Notes under the pieces: model-generated
What the model was told of the DNA's origin: nothing
The model's database searches: none
The model's input: the letters and a program-made list of their open reading frames with translations, nothing else
Made by a program: the position numbers and the translations under genes
DNA from: CAZJDV01 sp964544865
Lineage (GTDB): Bacteria > Chloroflexota > Dehalococcoidia > Lucifugimonadales > CAJWER01
Length of the DNA stretch: 20,457 bases
Reading direction: 5' to 3'
NCBI GenBank assembly: GCA_964544865.1
Contig: CAZJDV010000043.1
Location: 1 to 20,457 of the forward strand
Part shown: one piece after another, positions 1 through 6,693 of the stretch
Numbering within the stretch: the first letter of the stretch is position 1
Layout of the letters: each line of letters opens with the position of its first letter

Positions 1-74
1 TGAGCGAAGGGATTCGAACCCTCGATCTCCAGGGCCACAACCTGGCGCCTTAACCAACCTTGGCCACGCTCACC
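1..74 (-). tRNA. tRNA-His (GTG anticodon), 3' end cut by window edge
   Basis: Read on the minus strand, the sequence folds as a cloverleaf. The acceptor begins GTGAGCG, the D stem is GCC/GGC, and the anticodon stem CCAGG/CCTGG encloses loop TTGTGGC, so the anticodon is GTG (His). The T arm has the loop TTCGAAT. A G at position 74 precedes the acceptor and could be the extra G-1 typical of tRNA-His. The last acceptor base, the discriminator and any CCA lie outside the window. A good promoter sits just upstream. Confidence 0.93.
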
Positions 75-87
75 ACGACACAAGTAG

Positions 88-117
88 ATTCTAGCACCAC
101 GGCGCTCAGAGGGTCAA
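88..117 (-). promoter_or_regulatory. Promoter for tRNA-His
   Basis: On the minus strand there is a -35 box TTGACC (112-117), an 18-nt spacer and a -10 box TAGAAT (88-93). Each box matches the sigma-70 consensus at five of six bases. Transcription would start about 7 bp before the tRNA 5' end. The link to the tRNA is inferred from position. Confidence 0.6.
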
Positions 118-178
118 ACGCAGCGGGAGCAATAGAGCCCGAAGACATAGCCAAAACCGACTGCCGAGGGAAGGTTGG

Positions 179-517
179 CTAAGTGGTCGAGACCGACTCG
201 ACGACGGTGCTTAGGTCTTCAGTACTCCGGGTAGTGAGGGCGTGGAGTAGGTCCTCGACGAAGACATCCTGTTTGGTGTGGTGGCGCAAGGGCTGCGCCG
301 GATCCACGCTGTAGAGGTTTCGCCGCCCGCTCTTGCGGCGCTTGATGTAGCCCTCGTTCTCAAGCTCGGCGATTATCTTGTGGGTGGTACGCTCCGTAAC
401 ACCCACATGACCAGCTATCTCCCTGGCCGTGTGACTAGGATTATGAAAGATGTAAGCAAGAACCAACCCGTGATTGGTGATAAAGGTCCACCGAGGGGTT
501 GTCGCGTCGCCTGTCAT
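179..517 (-). CDS. Winged helix-turn-helix (MarR/ArsR-like) transcriptional regulator
   Basis: A 112-residue protein that should act as a cytoplasmic DNA-binding regulator. It has a helix-turn-helix at about residues 30-55 (TAREIAGHVGVTERTTHKII) and a basic wing at 57-71 (KRRKSGRRNLYSV). No ligand-binding domain and no metal-binding Cys/His cluster are visible. It resembles a family of small MarR-like wHTH proteins common in Actinobacteria and Chloroflexota whose targets are mostly unknown. I chose the ATG at 517 because GAGAGG lies 6 nt upstream of it; a TTG at 523 would leave that ribosome binding site touching the start. It lies downstream of pepA on the same strand, about 100 bp away, with its own possible promoter. 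The target is unknown; autoregulation or regulation of neighbours is only a guess. Confidence 0.82.
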   Translation of the reverse strand: MTGDATTPRWTFITNHGLVLAYIFHNPSHTAREIAGHVGVTERTTHKIIAELENEGYIKRRKSGRRNLYSVDPAQPLRHHTKQDVFVEDLLHALTTRSTEDLSTVVESVSTT

Positions 518-544
518 ACGCAACCTCTCTGGAAGATTGTCCGA

Positions 545-573
545 ATCTTAACACAAACCCGAACGCAATTCAA
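545..573 (-). promoter_or_regulatory. Possible promoter for the wHTH regulator
   Basis: On the minus strand TTGAAT (568-573) and TAAGAT (545-550) are separated by exactly 17 nt. Each box matches four of six consensus bases. It lies between the pepA stop and the wHTH gene, in a locally AT-rich patch. Moderate support only. Confidence 0.4.
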
Positions 574-621
574 TAATTCTCCCGCTCGCCAGACCCCGGT
601 TACCAGGCGATATCCAGGCGG

Positions 622-2127
622 TCAGTCCTTGGCAAGCTCCTGCGCCAAGTGCACCAGGGTTCGCACGGATACGCCGGTGGCGCCCTTCGGATTGTATCCT
701 TTGACGCTATCCGTCCGTGAGGTGCCGGCTATGTCCAGGTGCACCCACGAGGCGTCGTCGGCGAACTCTCCGATGATCTGCGCGCCGGTTATGGAGCCGG
801 CGGCGGCGCCTCCGGTGTTCTTGATGTCCGCGACGTCGCTCTTGTACTGCTCTTTGTACTCGTCATAGGTCGGCATAGGCCAGATTCGCTCGCCGACGTG
901 CTGGCCGGCATCCACGACGCTGTCCAGCAACTCCGTGTCGTTACCGAACCCTCCGGAGCAGATCTTGCCCAGGGCAACGGACATCGCGCCGGTCAGCGTG
1001 GCCACATCTACGATACGGCTGAGGCCCAACGAGCGCGCATAGGACACCGCGTCCGCCAGGACCAGCCTCCCCTCGGCGTCGGTGTTGTCGATCTCGATGG
1101 TCTTGCCGTTCATCGCGGTGACCACGTCGCTGGGCCGTTGCGCGCCCCCGCCCGGCATATTCTCCGTCGCGGGCACTATGGCCGTCACGTTGATCTTGGG
1201 CTTGAGGGCGCCGATGGCACGCATTGCCGCGATCACCGCCGCGCCGCCGGCCATGTCTCCCTTCATGGCACCCATACCCGCCGCGCGCTTGATGGAAATC
1301 CCGCCGCTGTCGAACGTGATTCCCTTGCCCAGCAGCCCCAAGTTATTCGACTCGTCGTCCGGGTCTCCGGCGTACCTCAGGACGATGAGTTTGGGTGGCT
1401 CGTCGCTGCCCTGGGCTACCCCGAGAAGCGCGCCCATGCCCAGCTCTTCCATCCCCGGCCGTTCCAGGACCTCCAGCCGCAGGTCGCTCTCCCGGGCGAC
1501 ATCCAGCGCGACCTCCGCCATCTGAGTCGGGGTCATGAAGTTCGCGGGCTCGTTCGCCATGTCGCGGCAGAGGTTCACGGCCTTCGCGAGAATCTCGCCG
1601 TCGGCAACACCCGCCTCCATATCGCTCAGCTTCGACTCATCGTGCTCGATGATGGTCAACGCCTCGATGTCGCGACCGGACTCGACCTTCGACTTGTGCT
1701 TGTCGAACCGGTACACGCCTAGAAGGGCTCCCTCGGCGACGGCCTGGCCGGACTGCCGCGCATCTATTCCGGCGACGCCGGCCCCGTGCGCGACTGTGGC
1801 GATCTCTTTCACTCCCCGGCTCCGCAGGTATCTGCATGCCGCGGCCGATACCGACCGGACACGGTCGACGTCGAAGTCCGCCTTCTTACCCAGACCCGCC
1901 ACCAGCACCCGCGAAGGCGCCATTATACCCAGAGTGTGCACCAGTGTCAGCTCGCCCTTTTTGCCTTTCGCCTCCCCTTCCTCGATCAACTTCGATATGG
2001 CGCCGTCCAGTGCTTGGTCGACTGCGCCGGTCGCCCCTGCCGGGCTCTGTACTCCGTCGAACAGATTGACGACGATGGCGCCGGTCTTCTGTTTGGTAAT
2101 ATCGCCTGATACTACGTTGATCTTCAT
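622..2127 (-). CDS. pepA: Leucyl aminopeptidase (M17, cytosol aminopeptidase)
   Basis: A 501-residue M17 metalloaminopeptidase that removes N-terminal residues such as Leu from peptides using two divalent metals; usually a cytoplasmic hexamer. The signature NTDAEGRL is at residues 348-355. Metal and active-site residues K268, D273, K280, D291, D350, E352 and R354 keep the same spacing as in bovine lens leucine aminopeptidase (K250 to R336), so the enzyme should be active. The N-terminal half (about 1-165) is the usual non-catalytic domain. The start at 2127 is preceded by a perfect GGAGG at 5 nt; an in-frame extension upstream to 2178 reads through the leader hairpin and is not favoured. Some M17 enzymes also bind DNA (E. 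coli PepA as XerA/CarP); a XerC/D-type gene lies 15 kb away, but nothing here shows a link. Confidence 0.96.
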   Translation of the reverse strand: MKINVVSGDITKQKTGAIVVNLFDGVQSPAGATGAVDQALDGAISKLIEEGEAKGKKGELTLVHTLGIMAPSRVLVAGLGKKADFDVDRVRSVSAAACRYLRSRGVKEIATVAHGAGVAGIDARQSGQAVAEGALLGVYRFDKHKSKVESGRDIEALTIIEHDESKLSDMEAGVADGEILAKAVNLCRDMANEPANFMTPTQMAEVALDVARESDLRLEVLERPGMEELGMGALLGVAQGSDEPPKLIVLRYAGDPDDESNNLGLLGKGITFDSGGISIKRAAGMGAMKGDMAGGAAVIAAMRAIGALKPKINVTAIVPATENMPGGGAQRPSDVVTAMNGKTIEIDNTDAEGRLVLADAVSYARSLGLSRIVDVATLTGAMSVALGKICSGGFGNDTELLDSVVDAGQHVGERIWPMPTYDEYKEQYKSDVADIKNTGGAAAGSITGAQIIGEFADDASWVHLDIAGTSRTDSVKGYNPKGATGVSVRTLVHLAQELAKD

Positions 2128-2140
2128 TGAGTCCTCCGTG

Positions 2141-2171
2141 AAAAATGCCGGACGGCGTTCGCCCGTCCGGC
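2141..2171 (-). terminator. Terminator-like hairpin in the pepA leader (candidate attenuator)
   Basis: On the minus strand a perfect 9-bp stem GCCGGACGG/CCGTCCGGC with a 7-nt loop (2147-2171) is followed by A and TTTTT (2141-2145). That is the form of an intrinsic terminator. It lies between a candidate pepA promoter and the pepA Shine-Dalgarno sequence (2133-2137). The gene upstream is divergent, so there is no upstream transcript to terminate; this argues for leader attenuation. Confidence 0.6.
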
Positions 2172-2231
2172 GACGCATGTTCTGGGGCGAATCTGGGCCA
2201 GCATATCCTGACGGCCCCAGGCCTACGAGGG

Positions 2232-2237
2232 ATTATA
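2232..2237 (-). promoter_or_regulatory. Candidate -10 box for pepA
   Basis: A perfect TATAAT on the minus strand. No good -35 box is seen at 16-18 nt; TTGTGG lies 21 nt upstream. Transcription would begin near 2225 and give a leader of about 100 nt containing the attenuator-like hairpin. A second possible stem pairs CTGGGGCC with GGCCCAG (one bulge) in the same leader. Confidence 0.42.
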
Positions 2238-2247
2238 CGGCAGGCGT

Positions 2248-2261
2248 TGGCGGTTCCGCCA
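2248..2261. promoter_or_regulatory. Palindrome between divergent pepA and aminotransferase promoters
   Basis: A perfect palindrome, TGGCGG-TT-CCGCCA, sits between the minus-strand TATAAT (2232-2237) and the plus-strand TATAAT (2278-2283). It therefore overlaps the -35 regions of both genes. This position suits an operator for both directions. The binding protein is unknown. Confidence 0.45.
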
Positions 2262-2274
2262 CAATACGCCGCTG

Positions 2275-2283
2275 TGATATAAT
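2275..2283 (+). promoter_or_regulatory. Extended -10 promoter for the class III aminotransferase
   Basis: TGATATAAT is a perfect extended -10 element (TGn plus TATAAT). The -35 region is weak, which is usual for extended -10 promoters. Transcription would start near 2290, about 28 nt before the first ATG (2318) and 100 nt before the favoured TTG start (2390). Confidence 0.55.
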
Positions 2284-2389
2284 CGCCGAGTACAGATCTT
2301 CGTGAAAGAATGAAGTCATGTTCGCGACCTCGACGCATCGGCCGGTGATGTCCTTCCTGCCCCTGGAAGGATCGTTGAAGGAGGGGGAA

Positions 2390-3670
2390 TTGCCTGCAAG
2401 AGCGGTGAGCGATATCGAGAAAAAGGCGTTGGAGAGGGCGGCCAGATACCTGCCTGGGGGTAGCAACGGCAACACGGTCACCATGGACCTGGTGATCCGA
2501 GGCGGACGGGGCCCGCGGGTATGGGACCTGAGCGGCAACGAGTACGTCGACTATGCCCTGGGGTCGGGGCCGATGTTGATCGGCCACTCCCACCCGGACG
2601 TGGTAGCTGCGGTCCAAGAACAGATTTCCAACGGCACCACATTTTTTGCCCTCAACGAGCATATGCTTTTGCTGGCAGAGGAGATAGTCCGTGCCGTGCC
2701 ATGCGCGGAGAAGGTCCGGTTCTCGAGTAGCGGCACGGAGGCGACCTTCTTCGCCATGAGGGCGGTCCGCGCCTACCGAAAACTAGACAAAGTCTTGAAG
2801 TTCGAAGGCGGTTTCCACGGCATGAACGACTACGGGCTAATGAGCGTGGCGCCGTCGGAGCCGCTGGATTTCCCGGCGCCGACTCCCGACGCCACGGGCA
2901 TTCCCAACTCGCTTCTTGGAGATGTACTGATCGCGCCCTTCAACGACATCGAAACAGCCTCGTCCATAATCGAGCGGCACCACCACGAGCTCGCGGGCGT
3001 GATCGTGGAGCCGCTGCAACGGGTCATCCCGCCGAAGCCGGGGTTCCTGGAGGGCCTGCGCGAGGTCACACGTCAATACGAGGTCCCCCTGATATTCGAC
3101 GAGATCGTCACGGGATTCCGCTTCGCGTACGGAGGCGCGCAAGAGTTCTACGGGGTCGTACCGGACCTGTGCACCCTCGGCAAAGCCGTCGCGGGAGGAT
3201 TCCCCCTGGCGGCCATCGCCGGCCGCGCGGAGATAATGGACCATTTCGCCCCGAGTTCGCCGGGGGAGCGCCACATCCTGCAGGAAGGCACCCTAAACGG
3301 CAACCCCGTGGCGTCGGTAGCGGGACTGGCCACGCTCGAGGTGCTCCGGCGAGAGGGGACCTACGAGCGGTTGTTCGCCACCGGCAACAGGCTCAGGGAC
3401 GCCCTCCGCCGGCTCCTGTATGAGGCCGAGATATCCGCCCAGGTGGTCGGCGAAGCGCCGATGTTCGACGTGATGTTCACCAACCACGAGATCACCGATT
3501 ACCGCTCGACGCTGGATCGGGACCAGGACAAGGTGATGCGGTTCATCGCGCTTCTACGAGATCAAGGCATATTCAAGAACAACTCAAAATACTACGTCTC
3601 CACCGTGCACGGCGACGAGGAGGTGGAGCTCACGATCAGCGCCTGGACCTCGGCGATCGAACAGCTATAG
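2390..3670 (+). CDS. Class III aminotransferase, glutamate-1-semialdehyde 2,1-aminomutase-like
   Basis: A PLP-dependent fold-type I enzyme, 426 residues from this start. The PLP lysine is K265 in TLGKAVAGGFP, with D237 in the FDEI motif and the phosphate-binding SSSGTEA at 112-118. The N-terminal YLPGG (20-24) and the GFR-YGGAQ region match the glutamate-1-semialdehyde aminomutase (HemL) group, which makes 5-aminolevulinate for tetrapyrroles. HemL proper usually has GGG and VGA after the lysine; here it is AGGFPLAAIAG, so a related GSA-AM-like aminotransferase with another substrate is possible. No other heme gene is nearby. I chose the TTG at 2390 because AAGGAGGGG lies directly upstream and the length then equals typical HemL. 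An ATG at 2318 would add 24 unmatched residues and has only a weak ribosome binding site. Confidence 0.87.
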   Translation: MPARAVSDIEKKALERAARYLPGGSNGNTVTMDLVIRGGRGPRVWDLSGNEYVDYALGSGPMLIGHSHPDVVAAVQEQISNGTTFFALNEHMLLLAEEIVRAVPCAEKVRFSSSGTEATFFAMRAVRAYRKLDKVLKFEGGFHGMNDYGLMSVAPSEPLDFPAPTPDATGIPNSLLGDVLIAPFNDIETASSIIERHHHELAGVIVEPLQRVIPPKPGFLEGLREVTRQYEVPLIFDEIVTGFRFAYGGAQEFYGVVPDLCTLGKAVAGGFPLAAIAGRAEIMDHFAPSSPGERHILQEGTLNGNPVASVAGLATLEVLRREGTYERLFATGNRLRDALRRLLYEAEISAQVVGEAPMFDVMFTNHEITDYRSTLDRDQDKVMRFIALLRDQGIFKNNSKYYVSTVHGDEEVELTISAWTSAIEQL

Positions 3671-3684
3671 GGCCAGGCGGCCCT
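3669..3684 (+). terminator. Hairpin at the end of the aminotransferase gene
   Basis: A perfect 6-bp stem AGGGCC/GGCCCT with loop AGGC starts within the stop codon. No T-run follows, so termination is uncertain. Confidence 0.3.
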
Positions 3685-3960
3685 CTCGAGACGTGTTCAG
3701 CTAATCCCACCCGATGCCTCGGACATCTCCAGGCAGACGCTAGGCACTGCGCCGGACGAAAGACCAGGCTGCCATCCGGCACACGGTCTGGCCGGCCCGT
3801 TCGCGGCGACAAGTGAGCGATCTAGTCGACGGATGCCGGTCTTCGCGGCTCTTCCACCGGATCGGCGCCCGTGACATGTATTTAGCTGGCTATTGCGTTA
3901 CGAATAGCGTCGCATTGAGTAAGAAGACTCTGACATGGCCCCCTACTTGAGCTTTCTTTG

Positions 3961-3987
3961 TTGACAAAGGTGCAAAACACCTTGACA
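3961..3987 (+). promoter_or_regulatory. Operator-like inverted repeat flanked by two TTGACA copies
   Basis: A perfect inverted repeat AAGGTG-CAAAA-CACCTT (3967-3983) sits between TTGACA at 3961-3966 and TTGACA at 3982-3987. The second TTGACA overlaps the right arm of the repeat, so a bound protein would block the -35 region. The regulator is unknown. Confidence 0.45.
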
Positions 3988-4010
3988 AATCCTTAGACTA
4001 GCCATAGTGT
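3982..4010 (+). promoter_or_regulatory. Promoter upstream of the MBL-fold gene
   Basis: A perfect -35 TTGACA (3982-3987), a 17-nt spacer and TAGTGT (4005-4010) at the -10 position, matching three of six bases. The predicted start near 4017 would give a leader of about 330 nt before the coding start at 4351. Confidence 0.45.
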
Positions 4011-4073
4011 TTTGTTAAGAGGATTGGAATAGGCTAGATTGACGGTTAACGGCTTGTGCTGCGTACGCTCGGC

Positions 4074-4097
4074 GCCGAGCTCCCTACGGGGCTCGGC
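4074..4097 (+). ncRNA. Strong hairpin in the MBL-gene leader (structured RNA element, class unknown)
   Basis: Stem GCCGAGCTCC/GGGGCTCGGC gives ten base pairs including one U-G, with loop CTAC. No T-run follows, so it does not look like an intrinsic terminator. It lies within the predicted long leader and matches no riboswitch I recognise. Confidence 0.35.
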
Positions 4098-4325
4098 CAA
4101 TTGCAGCGGATCGGACCGGTCCGCGAATTGGTACATCGCCGGTAATCAGTTGAAGCGTGCCGACGGGTACGCATGGGTCTCGCAAGCGAGCGATGTGGCC
4201 GCCAACTTCCTCCCGGCATCGGACGAGCTTTCTTTAGTTATTACACGAGGGTTTCTCCGCTGCGCAGGGTGGACCGTACCTCAATAACATAACGAGGGTC
4301 CAGACTTACGTCCCGCGGTGACAAT

Positions 4326-4338
4326 CTCCTCCCAGGAG
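4326..4338 (+). promoter_or_regulatory. Hairpin masking the Shine-Dalgarno sequence of the MBL gene
   Basis: CTCCT-CCC-AGGAG is a 5-bp inverted repeat whose right arm (4334-4338) is the only plausible Shine-Dalgarno sequence for the ATG at 4351. The spacing to the ATG is 12 nt, on the long side. If the hairpin forms, translation initiation would be weak or regulated. Confidence 0.35.
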
Positions 4339-4350
4339 CGATCTTGATCC

Positions 4351-5265
4351 ATGAGTACTACACTGCAAGAGCGGTCTGCCGACCCGACTCGATACAGGGT
4401 CAGGCAGCCGATCATTGGGAGCACGACGGTGAAGCTGGGAAGCACCTTGATAGACGTCGTGTGTGACGGCACCTTCCTGCTCGACGGAGGGGCGTTGTTT
4501 GGCCAGGTCCCGAAAGCCCTTTGGGAACTACAAATGAGACCGGACCGGAAAAACCGGGTCCGGCTCGGGCTGAATTGCCTGCTTATCCGAACACTTACGC
4601 AGAACATTTTGATCGACACGGGAGCGGGCTCGAAGCGGGCGGGCAAGCTCAAGGATGACTACGGCTTGAACGGCAACAAGCTAATCAAACAGCTAAAGAA
4701 GCTCGACCTGAGCGCACGCGACATCGATACCGTCGTCCTCACACACCTCCATTTCGACGCTGCGGGCGGCTGCACCAAACTCGACCGCTCTGGGAGGTCG
4801 ATTCCGACCTTCCCCAAAGCCAAGTATCTGGTTCAGAGGGCCGCGTGGGACGAGGCGAACGACCCCAACGAGCGCAGCCAACGGTCATTTCATTCGGACG
4901 ATTTCGCTCCTCTCCAAGAGGCGGGCGTGCTCACCCTGCTCGAGGGCGACAGCGAGATCGCGCCGGGAGTGAGGACGAAATTGACGAACGGGCACTCGGA
5001 TGGACACCAGATCGTGCTCATCGACGCCGGGGCCGAGCGGATCGCCTTCCTGGGCGAGCTAATCCCTACCCCCTACCATCTCCCCCTTGCCAGCATCGCC
5101 GCCTCTGATCAAGCGCCGAACGATACGCTTCTCCAGAAGCGGGAGTTGATCGACATGGTGATAAAGGATGGCTGGCTGCTGGTTTTCGGGCGCGCGTTCG
5201 AGCATCGTGCGGGCTATGTGGGGGAGCGAAACGGGAAATTCCAGTTCTCGGTAAAGGAGTTCTAG
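4351..5265 (+). CDS. MBL-fold hydrolase of the YtnP-like group with a degenerate metal site
   Basis: A 304-residue cytoplasmic protein of the metallo-beta-lactamase superfamily, close to the group holding YtnP-type lactonases. Conserved landmarks are LIDTGAG (87-93), THLHFD (131-136), GHSDGHQ (214-220), a GELIPT-YHLP segment (235-245) and the C-terminal GYV-ER-GK pattern. The usual HxHxDH metal motif reads H132-L-H134-F-D136-A137: the last His is Ala (codon GCT). The bridging Asp expected in GDLIPT is Glu236, and the usual HDP near the C terminus appears as E-H285-R. Three metal-site features therefore differ from the family, and activity may be altered or lost, although the reading frame is intact. 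The substrate is unknown. It stands alone behind a long structured leader and converges with mtaB. Confidence 0.85.
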   Translation: MSTTLQERSADPTRYRVRQPIIGSTTVKLGSTLIDVVCDGTFLLDGGALFGQVPKALWELQMRPDRKNRVRLGLNCLLIRTLTQNILIDTGAGSKRAGKLKDDYGLNGNKLIKQLKKLDLSARDIDTVVLTHLHFDAAGGCTKLDRSGRSIPTFPKAKYLVQRAAWDEANDPNERSQRSFHSDDFAPLQEAGVLTLLEGDSEIAPGVRTKLTNGHSDGHQIVLIDAGAERIAFLGELIPTPYHLPLASIAASDQAPNDTLLQKRELIDMVIKDGWLLVFGRAFEHRAGYVGERNGKFQFSVKEF

Positions 5266-5280
5266 GCATTTCGCCGGTGA

Positions 5281-5300
5281 GCGGGCGGCTAATCGCCCGC
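5281..5300. terminator. Hairpin between the convergent MBL-fold gene and mtaB
   Basis: A perfect 7-bp GC stem GCGGGCG/CGCCCGC with loop GCTAAT lies midway between the two convergent stop codons. It could end transcription from both sides. Neither side has a T-run. Confidence 0.5.
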
Positions 5301-5318
5301 CGAGAATCTTGAGCTGAA

Positions 5319-6635
5319 CTAGTGGAGGACCTGGGCCAAGACCAGGTCCTTTTCTTCCGCCACCAGCAGCGCCGGGGTGATCTCGTTCGCCAGCGGTCTC
5401 GCGCTGAACCCGACGACCCTGATGTAGTTGTCAGTCAGGCCTGACCACCGCTCCACCCTGGCCGCTGCCTTTCGCTCCTCCCACAAAACAGGACGCGTCG
5501 CCCCCAGGAACCGCGCCCGGAAGGCCAGCGAGTGGCGGCGCGACAAGGCCAGAAGGCGGGCCACTCGCTGGGACCTGACATCGGTGTCCAGGGAATCCTC
5601 GAAGTGCGCGGCGCTCGTGCCAGGCCTGGCCGAGTATGGGAACACGTGCATGGCAGCGAATCCCGTCCGGTTACAGAGGGCGTAGGTGTCCTGGAAGTTC
5701 GCCTCGGACTCGCCGGGGAACCCAACGATCACGTCGGTGGTGATGGACACGCCCGGCACGGCGTCCCGGACCATAGCCACCGTCTCCTGATACCGGGCGG
5801 CCGTGTACCGCCGCCGCATCCGCTTTAGGACCGCGTCACTGCCACTTTGCAGAGGGATATGGAGGTGCGGACAGAGCCGAGGGTCCGCCCACAAAGCTAG
5901 CAATTCCGGATGGATCTCCTGCGGCTGGAGTGAGGACACTCGCAGCCTCTCGATCCCGGTCTCGGACAGGACTCGCGAAAGCAGCCCCGTGAGTTCGATG
6001 CCCGGAAGGTCGAATCCGTAGGTGCCGAGCTGGGTCCCGGTGAGCACGACCTNNNNNNNNNNGACCTCCCTGTAATCCGAGGCGACGTGGGCGTCGATAA
6101 GGCCGATGATGTCGTCCGGCGGCACGCTGCGCTCCCTGCCGCGGACTCTCGGGACGATGCAGAACGCGCAGACCTGGTCGCAACCCTCCTGGATCTTGAC
6201 CATCGCCCGGGTGCGGGAGATCGTCTGGCCGGGCCCTTCGTACGCGGCCCGCGGTTCCGCGGTCTTCCCCATCCGCTCGGCGACCATGCTTACGAGGCCG
6301 AAGTTGTCCGCGGTCCCCGCGACCAGGTCGATCTCAGGCAGGCTCTTGAGACTCGCCGGGGACCGCTGCGCGTAGCAGCCCGCGGCGACGATGATGGCGT
6401 CGGGATTGCGCCGCCGGGCTGATCTCAACGACTGGCGCGCCTTGCGGTCGGCCACGTGTGTAACCGTGCAGCTATTGACTACGTAGACATCCGCCGCCTC
6501 GGTATTGGACACCAGCCGGTAACCCTGCTGCCGAAAACTCTGGGCGATAGCCCCCGAATCGGCCTGATTGAGCTTGCATCCTTGCGTCTCGATGGCGACG
6601 GTGGGTGAGGTATCTTTGATGACGTGAGGCCTCAT
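5319..6635 (-). CDS. mtaB: tRNA (N6-threonylcarbamoyladenosine37-C2)-methylthiotransferase MtaB
   Basis: A radical-SAM enzyme with two iron-sulfur clusters that converts t6A37 to ms2t6A in ANN-decoding tRNAs. The N-terminal methylthiotransferase domain (about 12-115) has its three cluster cysteines C20 (TQGCKLNQ), C56 (NSCTVT) and C87 (AGCYAQ). The radical-SAM motif CxxxCxxC is C152-C156-C159. A TRAM-like C-terminal domain includes the segment ERWSGLTDNYIRVV. The TQGCKLN form fits MtaB rather than MiaB. I start at the ATG at 6635 (438 codons) because a very good promoter has its -10 box at 6664-6669, so the upstream GTG at 6677 would not be transcribed; GGGGA precedes the ATG. Ten Ns at 6053-6062 interrupt the gene without breaking the frame; the true product is probably five residues shorter (see findings). 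Confidence 0.94.
   Translation of the reverse strand: MRPHVIKDTSPTVAIETQGCKLNQADSGAIAQSFRQQGYRLVSNTEAADVYVVNSCTVTHVADRKARQSLRSARRRNPDAIIVAAGCYAQRSPASLKSLPEIDLVAGTADNFGLVSMVAERMGKTAEPRAAYEGPGQTISRTRAMVKIQEGCDQVCAFCIVPRVRGRERSVPPDDIIGLIDAHVASDYREVXXXXVVLTGTQLGTYGFDLPGIELTGLLSRVLSETGIERLRVSSLQPQEIHPELLALWADPRLCPHLHIPLQSGSDAVLKRMRRRYTAARYQETVAMVRDAVPGVSITTDVIVGFPGESEANFQDTYALCNRTGFAAMHVFPYSARPGTSAAHFEDSLDTDVRSQRVARLLALSRRHSLAFRARFLGATRPVLWEERKAAARVERWSGLTDNYIRVVGFSARPLANEITPALLVAEEKDLVLAQVLH
6053..6062. other. Assembly gap (10 N) inside mtaB
   Basis: Ten Ns interrupt the sequence. The five bases GACCT occur on both sides of the gap, which suggests that two contig ends overlap rather than that bases are missing. 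Confidence 0.95.
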
Positions 6636-6663
6636 AGTGGAATCCCCCAGGGGGCACAGTGAT

Positions 6664-6693
6664 ATTATAGGAACCACTCGGAACGACCGTCAA
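6664..6693 (-). promoter_or_regulatory. Promoter for mtaB
   Basis: On the minus strand TTGACG (6688-6693), an 18-nt spacer and a perfect TATAAT (6664-6669). Transcription would begin near 6657, about 22 nt before the chosen ATG. This decides the start codon of mtaB. Confidence 0.75.

Larger units (their letters stand above)
3671..4350. other. 680-bp intergenic region with no convincing gene
   Basis: I see no supported protein here. The central part (about 3880-4060) is AT-richer than its surroundings and contains a promoter with an operator-like repeat. Downstream are a strong hairpin (4074-4097), an inverted repeat TGGACC/GGTCCA (4270-4275 and 4297-4302) and a hairpin covering the ribosome binding site of the next gene. 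A weaker hairpin GCTATT/AATAGC lies at 3889-3908. The best reading is a long, structured 5' leader of the MBL-fold gene, or an unrecognised small RNA. Confidence 0.6.

Noticed and set aside
149..180. AGCCAA/TTGGCT inverted repeat at the end of the wHTH gene as a terminator
   Set aside because: Only six pairs, a 20-nt loop and no T-run at the right place.
739..1722. A 327-codon open frame on the plus strand
   Set aside because: It is antisense to pepA and looks like no protein family.
4039..4287. An 82-codon open frame before the MBL gene
   Set aside because: It starts with TTG, has no well-placed ribosome binding site, includes the strong hairpin at 4074-4097 and has no recognisable protein features.
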